From contig NZ_BDCA01000029.1 of the NCBI RefSeq assembly GCF_001613265.1, forward strand, positions 1-64,000: 64,000 nt of DNA, read 5' to 3'. The position numbers and the translations under genes were made by a program. Origin of the DNA: Nocardia vermiculata NBRC 100427 (GTDB lineage: Bacteria > Actinomycetota > Actinomycetes > Mycobacteriales > Mycobacteriaceae). The notes beneath the pieces were generated by a model, which saw only the letters and a program-made list of their open reading frames with translations, had not been told where the DNA came from and searched no databases. Positions 8,797-17,700 of this stretch are shown in pieces (within the stretch, counting starts at the first letter, position 1; each line of letters begins with the position of its first letter).

Positions 8797-8815
8797 TGAC
8801 CCGACGTCAAGGTCA
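8797..8815. promoter_or_regulatory. Candidate MerR operator
   Basis: TGACC and GGTCA arms flank a self-complementary GACGTC core, 18 bp upstream of the preferred MerR start codon. MerR regulators usually bind a palindrome in the spacer of their own promoter. Inference from position and symmetry only. Confidence 0.4.
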
Positions 8816-8832
8816 AGGGCGGATGGCCGGGA

Positions 8833-9498
8833 TCATGTGGTGTCGTTCCGATTCTTCCCGTAGCAGCGCATCCACATATCGACTCCGTTGTCGACGATCG
8901 TCGCGATCTCCTCGTCGGACAGGGGATGCAGTCCGTGTCCCGATCGCTCGATGGCGTCGTTAGCGGTGAGCAGGATCAGTTGGTGCGCAGCGAGGGGGGC
9001 GTCGGTGACGTTGAGAACCCCTGCCGCCGTGTGCTGTTCGATCTGCCCGGTAAGCATCGCTTCGAAGGTGGGGCGGTCCTGCTCCCATTCGCGGGCGAGT
9101 TCGGGGTGGCGGACTTGTTCGGCGATGACGAGGCGGCGCATGGCCGCGACACTGTCGCTCAACAGCACACGAACCAGTAGCCGAAACGACGTGCGCAGGT
9201 CGCGGTCGTAGTCGCCGGATTCGGTGTAACCGGCCTCGAACGAGTGCCGCATCTCCGCGCGTACTCGGGTCTTCACTGCGTGTACGACCGCGGTGAACAG
9301 CGCCTGTTTGTCGCCGAAATGGTTGTAGATGGTCTGCTTCGATACGCCCGCCTCGGCGGCGATCACGTCGACGCCGGCGTGAGTGAAGCCGCGCTGCGAG
9401 AACACCCGCTGCGCGGCGTCGATGATCGCTTGCCGTTTCTGCGGACGTCCCGGGCGAGGATCGCCGCGATCAGCGGTGACTTGACGACTTGGACTCAT
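8833..9498 (-). CDS. TetR-family transcriptional regulator
   Basis: The product has 221 residues. Residues about 15-65 carry the TetR helix-turn-helix (KRQAIIDAAQRVFSQRGFTHAGVDVIAAEAGVSKQTIYNHFGDKQALF). The rest resembles the AefR/TetR_C-type ligand-binding domain. The ATG at 9498 sits at the centre of a perfect 20-bp palindrome. No ribosome-binding site precedes it, but TAATCT lies seven bases upstream, so the mRNA is probably leaderless and autorepressed. It is divergent from the methyltransferase at 9601, its likely target. Confidence 0.85.
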   Translation of the reverse strand: MSPSRQVTADRGDPRPGRPQKRQAIIDAAQRVFSQRGFTHAGVDVIAAEAGVSKQTIYNHFGDKQALFTAVVHAVKTRVRAEMRHSFEAGYTESGDYDRDLRTSFRLLVRVLLSDSVAAMRRLVIAEQVRHPELAREWEQDRPTFEAMLTGQIEQHTAAGVLNVTDAPLAAHQLILLTANDAIERSGHGLHPLSDEEIATIVDNGVDMWMRCYGKNRNDTT

Positions 9499-9507
9499 GA
9501 GTCCAAG
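9488..9507. promoter_or_regulatory. Operator palindrome 1 (TetR start codon at its centre)
   Basis: CTTGGACTCATGAGTCCAAG is a perfect 20-bp palindrome. It covers the start codon of the TetR gene and touches the predicted -10 box at 9506-9511 (minus strand). Binding would block transcription initiation of the regulator. A near-identical copy lies 35 bp away. Confidence 0.75.
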
Positions 9508-9523
9508 ATTAGCAACGACGTAT

Positions 9524-9541
9524 TTGGACTCATGAGTCCAA
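9524..9541. promoter_or_regulatory. Operator palindrome 2
   Basis: TTGGACTCATGAGTCCAA is a perfect 18-bp palindrome identical to the core of palindrome 1, centre to centre 35 bp. It lies upstream of the methyltransferase and also contains an ATG (9532) that is in frame with that gene. The pair most likely lets one TetR repressor control both divergent genes. Confidence 0.7.
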
Positions 9542-9600
9542 GTTTGCCGGTCGCGCACCCACCGACCGGCGGGACACCGCAGAGGCCGACCGGAGCGCTC

Positions 9601-10455
9601 ATGGACATCCGAAACATCTCCGATACCGCACGCCTGACGGCGACCTACCGGGCCGACGAGTCCGCTCGTCCGGATGCTCTGTTTCGCGATCCACTGGCGA
9701 GCCGGCTGGCCGGCGAAGGCGGCCGAACCCTCAGGGATACAGCACCTTCCGTGCTCCGGAGCGGTTGGCCGATCGTTACCCGCACCAAACTCGTCGACGA
9801 CCTGATCGCTGCGGCTGTGCGGGAAGGGTGTGATCGGGTCCTGAACCTGGCAGCCGGTTTGGACACGCGTCCGTACCGGCTCGATCTGCCTTCCGGCCTG
9901 GTGTGGGTCGAGGTCGATCTCCCCGAACTCGTCGACGAAAAAAATGCTGCCTTGGCAGCGGAGCAGCCGGGGTGCAAGCTGCGACGGCACGGTCTCGATC
10001 TGCGCGACCGGAATGCGCTGGTGGGATTTCTCGACGAGGCACTCGGTGCGCGGGTACAACGAGGTAGCTCCGCGCCGCGGGCGTTGGTGCTCACCGAAGG
10101 ACTGCTGATCTACCTCGGGCATCGAACGGTCGCCGATCTCGCGCACGCCCTTGCGCGTCCCGAAATACATTGGTGGATAACCGATGTCACCCTTGGCGGC
10201 GCCCACTCTCAGCTGGCTTCGTCTTTCGAGGACGGTCCACGTTTCGACCCCGCGGACGGCATCGGATTCTTCGAAGAACACGGCTGGCATCCGCTCGAGG
10301 TCGAGAATCTGGTGGTGCAGGCGGGACGATTTCGGCGGGCGCCCCAGGAGTTGTGGCAATTCGCCGAACTCCCACAGCAGATCCCGCGTAGTAATGAAAT
10401 CCCCTGGTCCGGTGTGGTCCGGTTCCGGCAGGAAGCCACGATAGGGGAAGTCTGA
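9601..10455 (+). CDS. Class I SAM-dependent methyltransferase (PPM1/LCMT-like family)
   Basis: The product has 284 residues. Features of the actinobacterial leucine-carboxyl-methyltransferase-like family are VLNLAAGLDTRPYRLDLP (SAM-binding loop, about residue 80-97), VEVDLPELVDEK and ALVLTEGLLIYL. The start at 9601 has GGAG five bases upstream; an ATG at 9532 inside operator palindrome 2 would add 23 unstructured residues. The substrate is unknown; such enzymes often O-methylate polyketide-like or toxic small molecules. It is divergent from, and probably regulated by, the TetR gene. Confidence 0.8.
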   Translation: MDIRNISDTARLTATYRADESARPDALFRDPLASRLAGEGGRTLRDTAPSVLRSGWPIVTRTKLVDDLIAAAVREGCDRVLNLAAGLDTRPYRLDLPSGLVWVEVDLPELVDEKNAALAAEQPGCKLRRHGLDLRDRNALVGFLDEALGARVQRGSSAPRALVLTEGLLIYLGHRTVADLAHALARPEIHWWITDVTLGGAHSQLASSFEDGPRFDPADGIGFFEEHGWHPLEVENLVVQAGRFRRAPQELWQFAELPQQIPRSNEIPWSGVVRFRQEATIGEV

Positions 10456-10611
10456 GGCGGTCACCATGAAAAGTTGTGGCATTGCGACATCCGCGCCCGA
10501 ACGATTCGCTTCGGTAACAGCCCGCCGGTGGGCGGCACTTGCCGTGCGTTAACGAATTTTTGACGGGAAATGCTGTAGTCGAACCGGCAGGGTGGTACTT
10601 AGCATCGATTC

Positions 10612-12402
10612 ATGGGGAACGGCGATCGAGCAACCCCGCGCGGAGCCTCCAGCTCGTCCGAACAAGGGTTGGGTACCATTCCGGCGTTCCGGTCAGAATT
10701 GCAGCCGGGGCGTGATGTCGTCGACCCGCACGAGTGGGCGGGCGGTATTCCACGTGAGGCGGGTATCGCGCCGCGGGTGCGCGTGGGCCGGGATAAATGG
10801 TTCAACGTATTGTGGCTGCTGCCGGTGGGGTTCGTCGTCCTGATCATCACCGTCGCGGCGGCCAAGGGCTTGCACAATATGCCTGCCGTGCAGAATTTCA
10901 TGGCCGAGTACCCCGGCAGTGGACTGGCGCCCGGACACGAACACATGCCGGGCATTCCGGCGTGGCTGTCGTGGCAGCATTTCTTCAATCTGTTCCTGAT
11001 AATGTTCATTCTCCGGTCCGGTCTGCAGATTCTGGTGGACCATCCGCGGTTGTATTTCACCAGGAACTGCACGCCGGGAAAGGAGTGGCTGCGGCTTCGA
11101 GGGCCCGTTCCCGACGATCCGTTCTGGACGGCTAAAGACGACTCGGTGGAACTGCCCCGCCAGGTCGGGTTGCCCGGTATTCGGCATTCGATCGGTTTGG
11201 CCAGATGGTGGCATCTGGGGATGGACATGCTGTGGCTACTCAACGGTGTGGTCTTCTACGTGCTGTTGTTCACCACCGGGGAATGGCGCCGCATCGTGCC
11301 GACCAGGTGGGAGGTCTTTCCCGACGCGGTGACCGTGCTGATCCGATACCTGTCGTTGGACTGGCCGACCGACAACGGCTGGGTGGCCTACAACAGTCTG
11401 CAACTGCTGACCTACTTCGTGACGGTTTTCGTGGCGGCCCCTTTGGCGTTGCTCACCGGCCTCGGGATGTCGCCGGCCCTGTCCACGCGACTCGGGCGAA
11501 TCAGTAAGCCGTTGAATATTCAGCTTGCACGGTCGTTGCACTTCCTCGTCATGATGTGGTTTCTGCTGTTCATCGCGCTTCACGTCACTTTCGTGGTAAC
11601 TACCGGCGCACTGCGGAACCTGAATCACATGTTCGCCGGCCGCGACGACGACAGTTGGGTCGGCTTCGGCGTTTTCCTGATCGCGTTGGTGGTCGTGGTG
11701 CTGGGCTGGGTGGCGGCCACACCGCTCACCTTCCGGCATCCACGTCTCGTGCAACGGGTCGGGTACGCGCTGGTCGGTCCGTTGCAGCGCCTCTTCGAGT
11801 ACACCGACGCGAAACCGGGAACCTACTCCGACGCTGATATCTCACCGTATCTGTGGCACAACGGGACGTACCCGGACAGTGACGAATATCGACGCCTGTA
11901 CCGGTCGGGATTCCGGGATTATCGGCTGCGAATCTTCGGTCTGGTCCGGGATCCGGTCGACTTGTCGCTCGACGACCTCCGTGCGTTGCCGTATCACGAA
12001 CAGACGACCCAGCATTTCTGTATCCAGGGCTGGTCGGGTGTCGCGAAATGGGGTGGAGTGTCGATGCATTCGATCATGGAGCGGGTGCATCCGCTCCCCG
12101 AGGCGAAATGGGTGGTCTTCTACTCTCTCGCCGAGGGGTCAGGCGGCGGAACCTACTACGACGCACACGCGATCGAGCAGATGGACCACCACCTGACCAT
12201 GCTGGCCTACACCATGAACGACGACCCGTTGACCTACGGACACGGTGCCCCGTTGCGTTTACGGAACGAGCTACAGCACGGGTTCAAACACGTGAAATGG
12301 GTCGCCGCAATCGAATTCGTGGACGATTTCCGTCAGCTGGGCGGCGGCCACGGGGGTTACAACGAGGACCACGAGTTCTACGGCTACCGCCAGACGCTGT
12401 AG
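10612..12402 (+). CDS. Fused membrane cytochrome b-like / molybdopterin-dependent oxidoreductase
   Basis: The product has 596 residues in two parts. Residues about 60-385 hold five or six transmembrane helices with several membrane His residues (for example SWQHFFNLFL, ARWWHLGMDM, ARSLHFLVM, FIALHVTF), fitting a di-haem cytochrome b561/formate-dehydrogenase-gamma fold. Residues about 420-596 form a sulfite-oxidase/YedY-like molybdopterin domain: FRLxIxGLV-type start, then QHFCIQGWSGVAKWGG, where Cys469 would bind molybdenum. The fusion suggests direct electron transfer between the quinone pool and a molybdoenzyme. The substrate is unknown. It stands alone, convergent with the aldo/keto reductase. 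Confidence 0.75.
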   Translation: MGNGDRATPRGASSSSEQGLGTIPAFRSELQPGRDVVDPHEWAGGIPREAGIAPRVRVGRDKWFNVLWLLPVGFVVLIITVAAAKGLHNMPAVQNFMAEYPGSGLAPGHEHMPGIPAWLSWQHFFNLFLIMFILRSGLQILVDHPRLYFTRNCTPGKEWLRLRGPVPDDPFWTAKDDSVELPRQVGLPGIRHSIGLARWWHLGMDMLWLLNGVVFYVLLFTTGEWRRIVPTRWEVFPDAVTVLIRYLSLDWPTDNGWVAYNSLQLLTYFVTVFVAAPLALLTGLGMSPALSTRLGRISKPLNIQLARSLHFLVMMWFLLFIALHVTFVVTTGALRNLNHMFAGRDDDSWVGFGVFLIALVVVVLGWVAATPLTFRHPRLVQRVGYALVGPLQRLFEYTDAKPGTYSDADISPYLWHNGTYPDSDEYRRLYRSGFRDYRLRIFGLVRDPVDLSLDDLRALPYHEQTTQHFCIQGWSGVAKWGGVSMHSIMERVHPLPEAKWVVFYSLAEGSGGGTYYDAHAIEQMDHHLTMLAYTMNDDPLTYGHGAPLRLRNELQHGFKHVKWVAAIEFVDDFRQLGGGHGGYNEDHEFYGYRQTL

Positions 12403-12421
12403 TTCCGACTTTGCCAGATCC

Positions 12422-12450
12422 CCGGTGCGCCATAGCTGATGACGCACCGG
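12422..12450. terminator. Bidirectional terminator-like hairpin
   Basis: CCGGTGCG at 12422-12429 pairs with CGCACCGG at 12443-12450, and CAT/ATG inside extends the stem after one mismatch. It lies between the convergent oxidoreductase and aldo/keto reductase genes. There is no clear T tract. Confidence 0.5.
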
Positions 12451-12456
12451 TGCCGC

Positions 12457-13329
12457 TCAGGCTGCGATCCCGTTCAACTCGGATATATCCTTCTCTCGGA
12501 GGGAAAGTCCAGCGCCGGTGATGTTTTCGATCAGATGTGCTGTGGACGAGGTGCCGGGGATGAGCAGAATGTTCGGCGAGCGCTGCAGCAGCCAGGCCAG
12601 TGCTACGGACATGGGCGTGGATTCCCGGCGGGTGGCGACCTCGGAGAGGGTTTCGGACTGTAGGGGAGTGAAGCCGCCGAGTGGGAAGAACGGGACGTAG
12701 GCGATGCCGTCGGCGGCGAGATCGTCGATGAGGGCGTCGTCGTGGCGGTGAGCGAGGTTGTACATGTTCTGCACGCAGACGATCGGCGCGACGGACCGGG
12801 CTTCGGCGACCTGTTCCGCGGTGACGTTGCTGACTCCGAGGTGGCGGATCACACCCTGCTGCTGGAGTTCGGCGAGCGTCTCGAACGCCTCGCTGATCGA
12901 GCCGGGCTGCGGGCCGGTGGCGTCGCCCATCCGCATGTTGACCAGGTCGAGCACGTCGACACCGAGCCGGTCCAGGTTCTGCTGCACCTGGGTGCGCAGG
13001 TCTTCCGGTGTGCGGGCGACCGGCCAGCCACCCTCCGCGTCACGGTTCGCGCCCACCTTGGTGGCGATGAACAGTGACTCGGGATAAGGGTGCAGCGCTT
13101 CGCGGATCAGCTGATTGGTGATGTAGGGCCCGTAGGCGTCGCTGGTGTCGATGTGGGTGATGCCGCGCGCCACCGCCGCACGCAGCACCGCCACGGCGCC
13201 TTCGTGGTCGGCCGGCGGGCCCATGATCCAGGGCCCGGTGAGTTGCATAGCGCCGTAACCGAATCGGGTGACAGTGGTATCACCCAGCGTCCAGGTGCCG
13301 CCGGGAAGTGGTGAGGTAGCTGCGTTCAT
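12457..13329 (-). CDS. Aldo/keto reductase
   Basis: The product has 290 residues and the AKR (beta/alpha)8 landmarks: HIDTSDAYGPYITNQLIREAL (Asp and Tyr of the active site), FIATKVG (Lys), an LGVSNVT segment and a C-terminal LIPGTSSTAHLIEN NADPH-binding motif. The start at 13329 is the one that begins just before the first barrel strand and follows a GAGAGG sequence; an upstream in-frame ATG at 13416 gives an unlikely leader. It reduces aldehydes or ketones with NADPH. It is divergent from an HxlR regulator that probably controls it. Confidence 0.9.
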   Translation of the reverse strand: MNAATSPLPGGTWTLGDTTVTRFGYGAMQLTGPWIMGPPADHEGAVAVLRAAVARGITHIDTSDAYGPYITNQLIREALHPYPESLFIATKVGANRDAEGGWPVARTPEDLRTQVQQNLDRLGVDVLDLVNMRMGDATGPQPGSISEAFETLAELQQQGVIRHLGVSNVTAEQVAEARSVAPIVCVQNMYNLAHRHDDALIDDLAADGIAYVPFFPLGGFTPLQSETLSEVATRRESTPMSVALAWLLQRSPNILLIPGTSSTAHLIENITGAGLSLREKDISELNGIAA

Positions 13330-13412
13330 CGGACGCCTCTCGTCGTGTGGTGGGGTAGCGCTTTCGCCCTTCGTCATCCAGTATTGGAGAGTTACTCCCT
13401 GTTGGGAAGTAG

Positions 13413-13426
13413 GCACTTGAAAGTGC
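13413..13426. promoter_or_regulatory. Candidate HxlR operator
   Basis: GCACTTGAAAGTGC is a palindrome (arms GCACTT/AAGTGC) in the intergenic region between the divergent aldo/keto reductase and HxlR genes. HxlR proteins bind such sites between divergent genes. Position and symmetry are the only support. Confidence 0.45.
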
Positions 13427-13457
13427 GTTACCGGTTCGACGGTGAGAGGTGAGGTAG

Positions 13458-13880
13458 ATGACGGGAAGAGCCGCCGAGAGGGCGCAGGAAAAGAGGGAGT
13501 ACAACGCGTTCCTGGCGGTATGCCCGAGCCGCCGGCTCCTCGACCGCATCTCCGACAAATGGGTCGTGTTGATTCTGTGCGCGTTGGGTGGTGACGGCCC
13601 CGAAGGGCGGGAATCGGCCCGGTCGCTGCGTTACTCCGAGCTCGCCCGCACGATCACCGGAGTGAGCCAGAAGATGCTGACCCAGACGCTGCGTTCGCTG
13701 GAACGCGACGGCCTGCTCGTCCGGACGGTCACACCGACCGTGCCGGTCACGGTCTCCTACGAGCTGACCGACCTCGGTCACTCGCTCTACGGCATGACCC
13801 AAGGCCTCAGGCATTGGGCGCAGGACCATATGGACGAGGTTCTCGCCCATCGCGAGGACTACGACGCACGCGCCTCCTGA
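13458..13880 (+). CDS. HxlR-family winged-helix transcriptional regulator
   Basis: The product has 140 residues with the family pattern: a Cys near the N-terminus (AVCPSRRLLDRISDKWVVLILCALG), RYSELARTITGVSQKMLTQTLRSLERDGLLVRTV as recognition and wing, and YELTDLGHSLYGM. The single conserved N-terminal Cys suggests sensing of electrophiles or redox stress, as in related aldehyde-responsive members. Divergent from the aldo/keto reductase, the likely target. Confidence 0.9.
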   Translation: MTGRAAERAQEKREYNAFLAVCPSRRLLDRISDKWVVLILCALGGDGPEGRESARSLRYSELARTITGVSQKMLTQTLRSLERDGLLVRTVTPTVPVTVSYELTDLGHSLYGMTQGLRHWAQDHMDEVLAHREDYDARAS

Positions 13881-13893
13881 CGGCGTTCGCCGC

Positions 13894-14592
13894 TCAGCGC
13901 CAGTAGCCGCGGCCGGTGACGTTGTGCTTCGGCAGTTTGGACTTCAGCGATTTGGTGACGGCACGGGTGGTGGCGGCGTCACAGGCTGCCCAGCCGAAAC
14001 CGTCGGAGGCGCAGTCCACCGAATCGGCGGCCTGGCGCAGCAGCTGACCGTAGTTGACCCGTTCCACCCAGGTCACCTCGGTCTTCGGACCGGTGCGGAC
14101 CGGGAGGGACTGTTCGGATTCCTCTTGCCACTCCAACCAGACCCGTGCCGGGGTTTCGCCGATGGCGTCGAGCAGGGAGTTGATCGCGGGGAGGGAGGCG
14201 CTGTCGCCGAAGATGACGAACTCCGACGGAACCGGCTGCGGGACCTGGAATTTCGATCCCATGACGGTGGCGTCGAGAGTGTCGCCGACGGAGGCCTTCT
14301 CGGCCCAGCGCGAGGCGGGCCCGCCGTGCAGGGCGAACTCGATATCGAAGGAGTCGTTGGCCGGGTCCGGGTCGACCAGGGTGTAGCCGCGCTGGACGAG
14401 ATCGCCGCTGTCCTCGGCGAACCAGATGCGAATCCACTGGGTGGGATGGACCGGGTGGGCGGCCAGGAGTCCGCCGCCGGTGAACCCGATACGCAGGTAT
14501 TTTTCGGTAACCTCTGTAACGGAAGTGACCGTCAGTCGGTAATCGTCGGCGCCGAGCGCCTTGAGCACGATGCCGTTGAAACCTTTACCCAT
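13894..14592 (-). CDS. Siderophore-interacting protein (FAD/NADPH ferric-siderophore reductase)
   Basis: The product has 232 residues. It has the ViuB/SIP two-domain layout: an FAD-binding beta barrel (RGYTLVDPDPANDSFDIEFALHGG) and a reductase domain with FVIFGDSASLPAINSLL and a C-terminal GFGWAACDAATTRAV segment. It would reduce the imported ferric siderophore and release iron in the cytoplasm. An IdeR-like box at 14611-14629 lies just upstream of its start, and it is divergent from the siderophore NRPS operon, which supports both function and iron control. Confidence 0.85.
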   Translation of the reverse strand: MGKGFNGIVLKALGADDYRLTVTSVTEVTEKYLRIGFTGGGLLAAHPVHPTQWIRIWFAEDSGDLVQRGYTLVDPDPANDSFDIEFALHGGPASRWAEKASVGDTLDATVMGSKFQVPQPVPSEFVIFGDSASLPAINSLLDAIGETPARVWLEWQEESEQSLPVRTGPKTEVTWVERVNYGQLLRQAADSVDCASDGFGWAACDAATTRAVTKSLKSKLPKHNVTGRGYWR

Positions 14593-14610
14593 ACCGACAG
14601 GGTAGCTGAG

Positions 14611-14629
14611 TTAGGTTAGCCAAACCACA
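14611..14629. promoter_or_regulatory. IdeR/DtxR-type iron box 1
   Basis: TTAGGTTAGCCAAACCACA matches the IdeR consensus (TTAGGTTAGSCTAACCTAA) at 16 of 19 positions by eye. It lies 19 bp upstream of the siderophore-interacting protein start and between the two divergent units. Confidence 0.8.
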
Positions 14630-14632
14630 CCC

Positions 14633-14663
14633 TTGTCGAAGATGGAGACCTCTGCGTTACACT
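14633..14663 (+). promoter_or_regulatory. Candidate promoter of the siderophore NRPS operon
   Basis: TTGTCG at 14633-14638 and TACACT at 14658-14663 are spaced by 19 bp, just upstream of iron box 2, which would then cover the start of transcription. Confidence 0.4.
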
Positions 14664-14667
14664 CCTT

Positions 14668-14686
14668 GAAGGTTAGGCAAGCCTAG
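14668..14686. promoter_or_regulatory. IdeR/DtxR-type iron box 2
   Basis: GAAGGTTAGGCAAGCCTAG matches the IdeR consensus at 14 of 19 positions, with intact GGTTAG and CC-TA half sites. It lies between the promoter candidate and the first NRPS gene, a repressing position under iron-replete conditions. Confidence 0.7.
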
Positions 14687-14741
14687 CCTTTTACGTGTGT
14701 GGTCAGGCCCGATTTTTCAGGCCGGTGAGGAGTGTTGTCTG

Positions 14742-17700
14742 ATGCTCGGCAAGGCGGACGTTCGCAATATCGTGGCGGCAGAGCTGGAACTCGAACCGGA
14801 AGCCATCGGCTACGACGACGACCTGGTGGGCCTCGGCATGCACTCGATGATGTTGATGCGTCTGGCGGGTCGCTGGCGTAAGCAGGGCCACGAGGTCCGC
14901 AGCTCCGAGCTCGCGCTGGAGCCGACGGTCACCTCGTGGGCGCGACTGCTGGGCGCGGCCGAACCCGAGCCCGAGGTGCCCGCCGAGCCGGCTGGGTCCG
15001 TTGCCGACGGCGAGGAATTCCCGCTGGCCACCATGCAACACGCCTACTGGGTCGGTCGCCGCCAGGATCAGCAGCTCGGCGGGGTCGCCGCCCACCTCTA
15101 CGTCGAATTCGACGGCCACGGACTGGAAGCCGAGCGAATGGCACGCGCGGTCACGCGGCTGGTACGCCGCCATCCGCAGTTGCGGGTGCAGTTCACCGAC
15201 AGTGGTACGCAGCGGGTACTGCCCGAGCCGCTGCACCCGGTATTTCGCGCCGTGGACCTGACCGCCGCCGCCGATCCGGCCGCCGAGCTGGAGCGGTTGC
15301 GCGACGAGAAGAGTCACCAGTGCATGGATGTCGAGGTCGGCAAGGTCGTCGACATCACCCTCACCTCGTTGCCCGACGGCGCGCACCGGGTGCACGTCGA
15401 TGTCGATATGCTCGCCGGTGACGCGCAGAGCTACCGTCGCGTCCTCAACGATCTGGCCGCGCTCTACGACTCCGATACCGAACCGGACGATGCGATCGGC
15501 TACACCTTCGCCGAATACCTCGAACGTAAGCAGCGCACCGCCCCCGACAACTCGGCCGCTCGCGACTGGTGGCAGCAGCGTCTCGCGGATCTGCCCGAAA
15601 TTCCCACGCTGCCGGTGGTTCCCGAGAACGAGCGTCGCGATCCCGCGCGCAGCATCCGTCTGAATCACTGGTTCTCGCCCGAGGCGAAGGCGCAGCTGCA
15701 CAAGGTCGCGCACGGCCACGGCGTGACGCCGGCCGTCACCCTCGCCACCGTGTTCTCCGAGGTCATCGCCCGCTGGTCCGCCCAGCAGCGCTTCTTGCTG
15801 AACGTCCCGCTGTTCGACCGTGAGCCCTTCCACGACGACGTCGACCGCGTGGTGGGCGATTTCACCAACTCGGTACTGGTCGACGTGGATGCGCGCAATC
15901 CGGAATCAGCGTTGCAGCGCGCCAAGCGCTTACAACGTGAATTGCACACCTGTGCTGCGCATTCCACCTACGAGGGGCTCGACGTCCTCCGCGATCTGGG
16001 GCGGCTGCGCGGTGCGCCGGTCACCCCGTCGGTGGTCTTCACCTCCGGCCTGGACCTCGGAGAACTGTTCTCCGACAGCGTGACCCGCCTGTTCGGTGAG
16101 CCCGTGTGGGTGCTGTCGCAGGGTCCGCAGGTCGACCTGGACGCGCAGGTGGCCGAACTTTCCGGGGGCCTGCTGGTGAACTGGGACGTGCGCCGTGACG
16201 CCCTGCCCGCCGGTGTCATCGAGGCGATGTTCGACGAGTTCCGCACCCTGCTGTTGACGCTCGTCGACAACGAATCGGACTGGCATGCACCGCTGTCCAT
16301 CGCGTTGCCGGCCGCGCAGTGTGAGATCCGCGCGCGGGTCAACGACACCGCGGCCGATTTCGGACAGCGCACGCTGCACGACGCGTTCTTCACGCTCGCA
16401 CAACAGGATCCGCAGCGTGCGGCATTGCGGTGGCGCGGCGGATCAGGAAGCAGCTACGGCGAACTGGCCCGTCAGGCCCTGGCCGTGGGCCGATCGCTCG
16501 CCGATGCCGGAGTGCAGCCCGGTGACACCGTCGCGGTCGTGATCGGCAAGGGGCACCGCCAGATTCCCGCCGTGCTCGGTGTGCTCGCCGCCGGTGCCAC
16601 CTATGTACCGATCGGGACCGGTCAGCCGCCGGCCCGGCGCGACCGTATCCTGACGCGCTCCGGTGCCCGCATCGCCCTGGTCGACACCGCGACCGAACTG
16701 CCCGACGGGGTCACCGGCATCGCGTTGACCGCCGCGCTGGCGGGTCCGGAACTCGACGCCCCGCGCAGTGTCGCACCCGATGCGACGGCCTATGTGCTGT
16801 TCACCTCCGGATCCACCGGTGAGCCCAAGGGAGTCGAGGTCAGTCATCGCGCCGCGGCCAACACCATCGATGCCCTGGCCGCCCATTTCGACCTGGGCGA
16901 CGAGGAACGCATGCTCGGCCTGTCCTCGCTGGAATTCGATCTGTCGGTGTACGACATCTTCGCCCCGCTGGCCCGTGGTGGCGCGCTGGTGTGCGTGGAC
17001 CCCGAGACCGAACGCGACGTCCAGGCCTGGGCCGAGCTGATCGCCGAACACGGCGTGACCGTACTCAACTGCGCACCCGGGCTGATCGGCATGCTGCTCG
17101 ACACCGTGGCAGGAGCGACGCGACCGGAGGCGGCAGCGCGCGTCACCACGGAGGGAGCCGCTCCTGCCACCGATTACACCGTGGCAGGAGCGACGCGACC
17201 GGAGGCGGCAGCGTCGCAGCAGTTGCGGTCGCTACGTGTGGTCATCACCGGTGGTGACCGGGTGGCCGCCGAGTTGGGTCACCGCTTGCGTGCGCTGGTG
17301 CCCGGCCTGCGTTTCGCGGGGCTGGGCGGCGCGACCGAGGCGGCGATCCATTCCACCGTCTGCGAGGTCGGCGACGACTTCCCGGCGGAGTGGCCGAGCG
17401 TGCCCTACGGCACCCCGCTGGCCAATGTGGCGATGCGGGTGGTGAACGAACGGGGTGAGGACTGCCCGGACTGGGTGGTCGGCGAACTGTGGATCGGCGG
17501 CACGAGTGTCGCCGACGGTTACCGCGGCGATCCGGAACGCACCGCGCAGCGTTTCCTGGAGCTCGACGGTCGGCGCTGGTACCGCACCGGCGATCTGGCC
17601 CGCTATCTGCCCGACGGCACGGTCGACTTCCTCGGCCGCGCCGATCATCAGGTCAAGATCCGCGGCTACCGCGTCGAGCTCGGCGAGGTCGAGGCGGCGC

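Noticed and set aside
9244-9600. Upstream extension of the methyltransferase frame
   Set aside because: It runs antisense through the TetR DNA-binding domain and both operators. The SD-preceded ATG at 9601 begins at the normal family start.
8833-10482. 549-codon minus-strand frame starting at 10482
   Set aside because: Only the part from 9498 down encodes a TetR protein; the upstream part is the antisense of the methyltransferase, which has family motifs on the plus strand.
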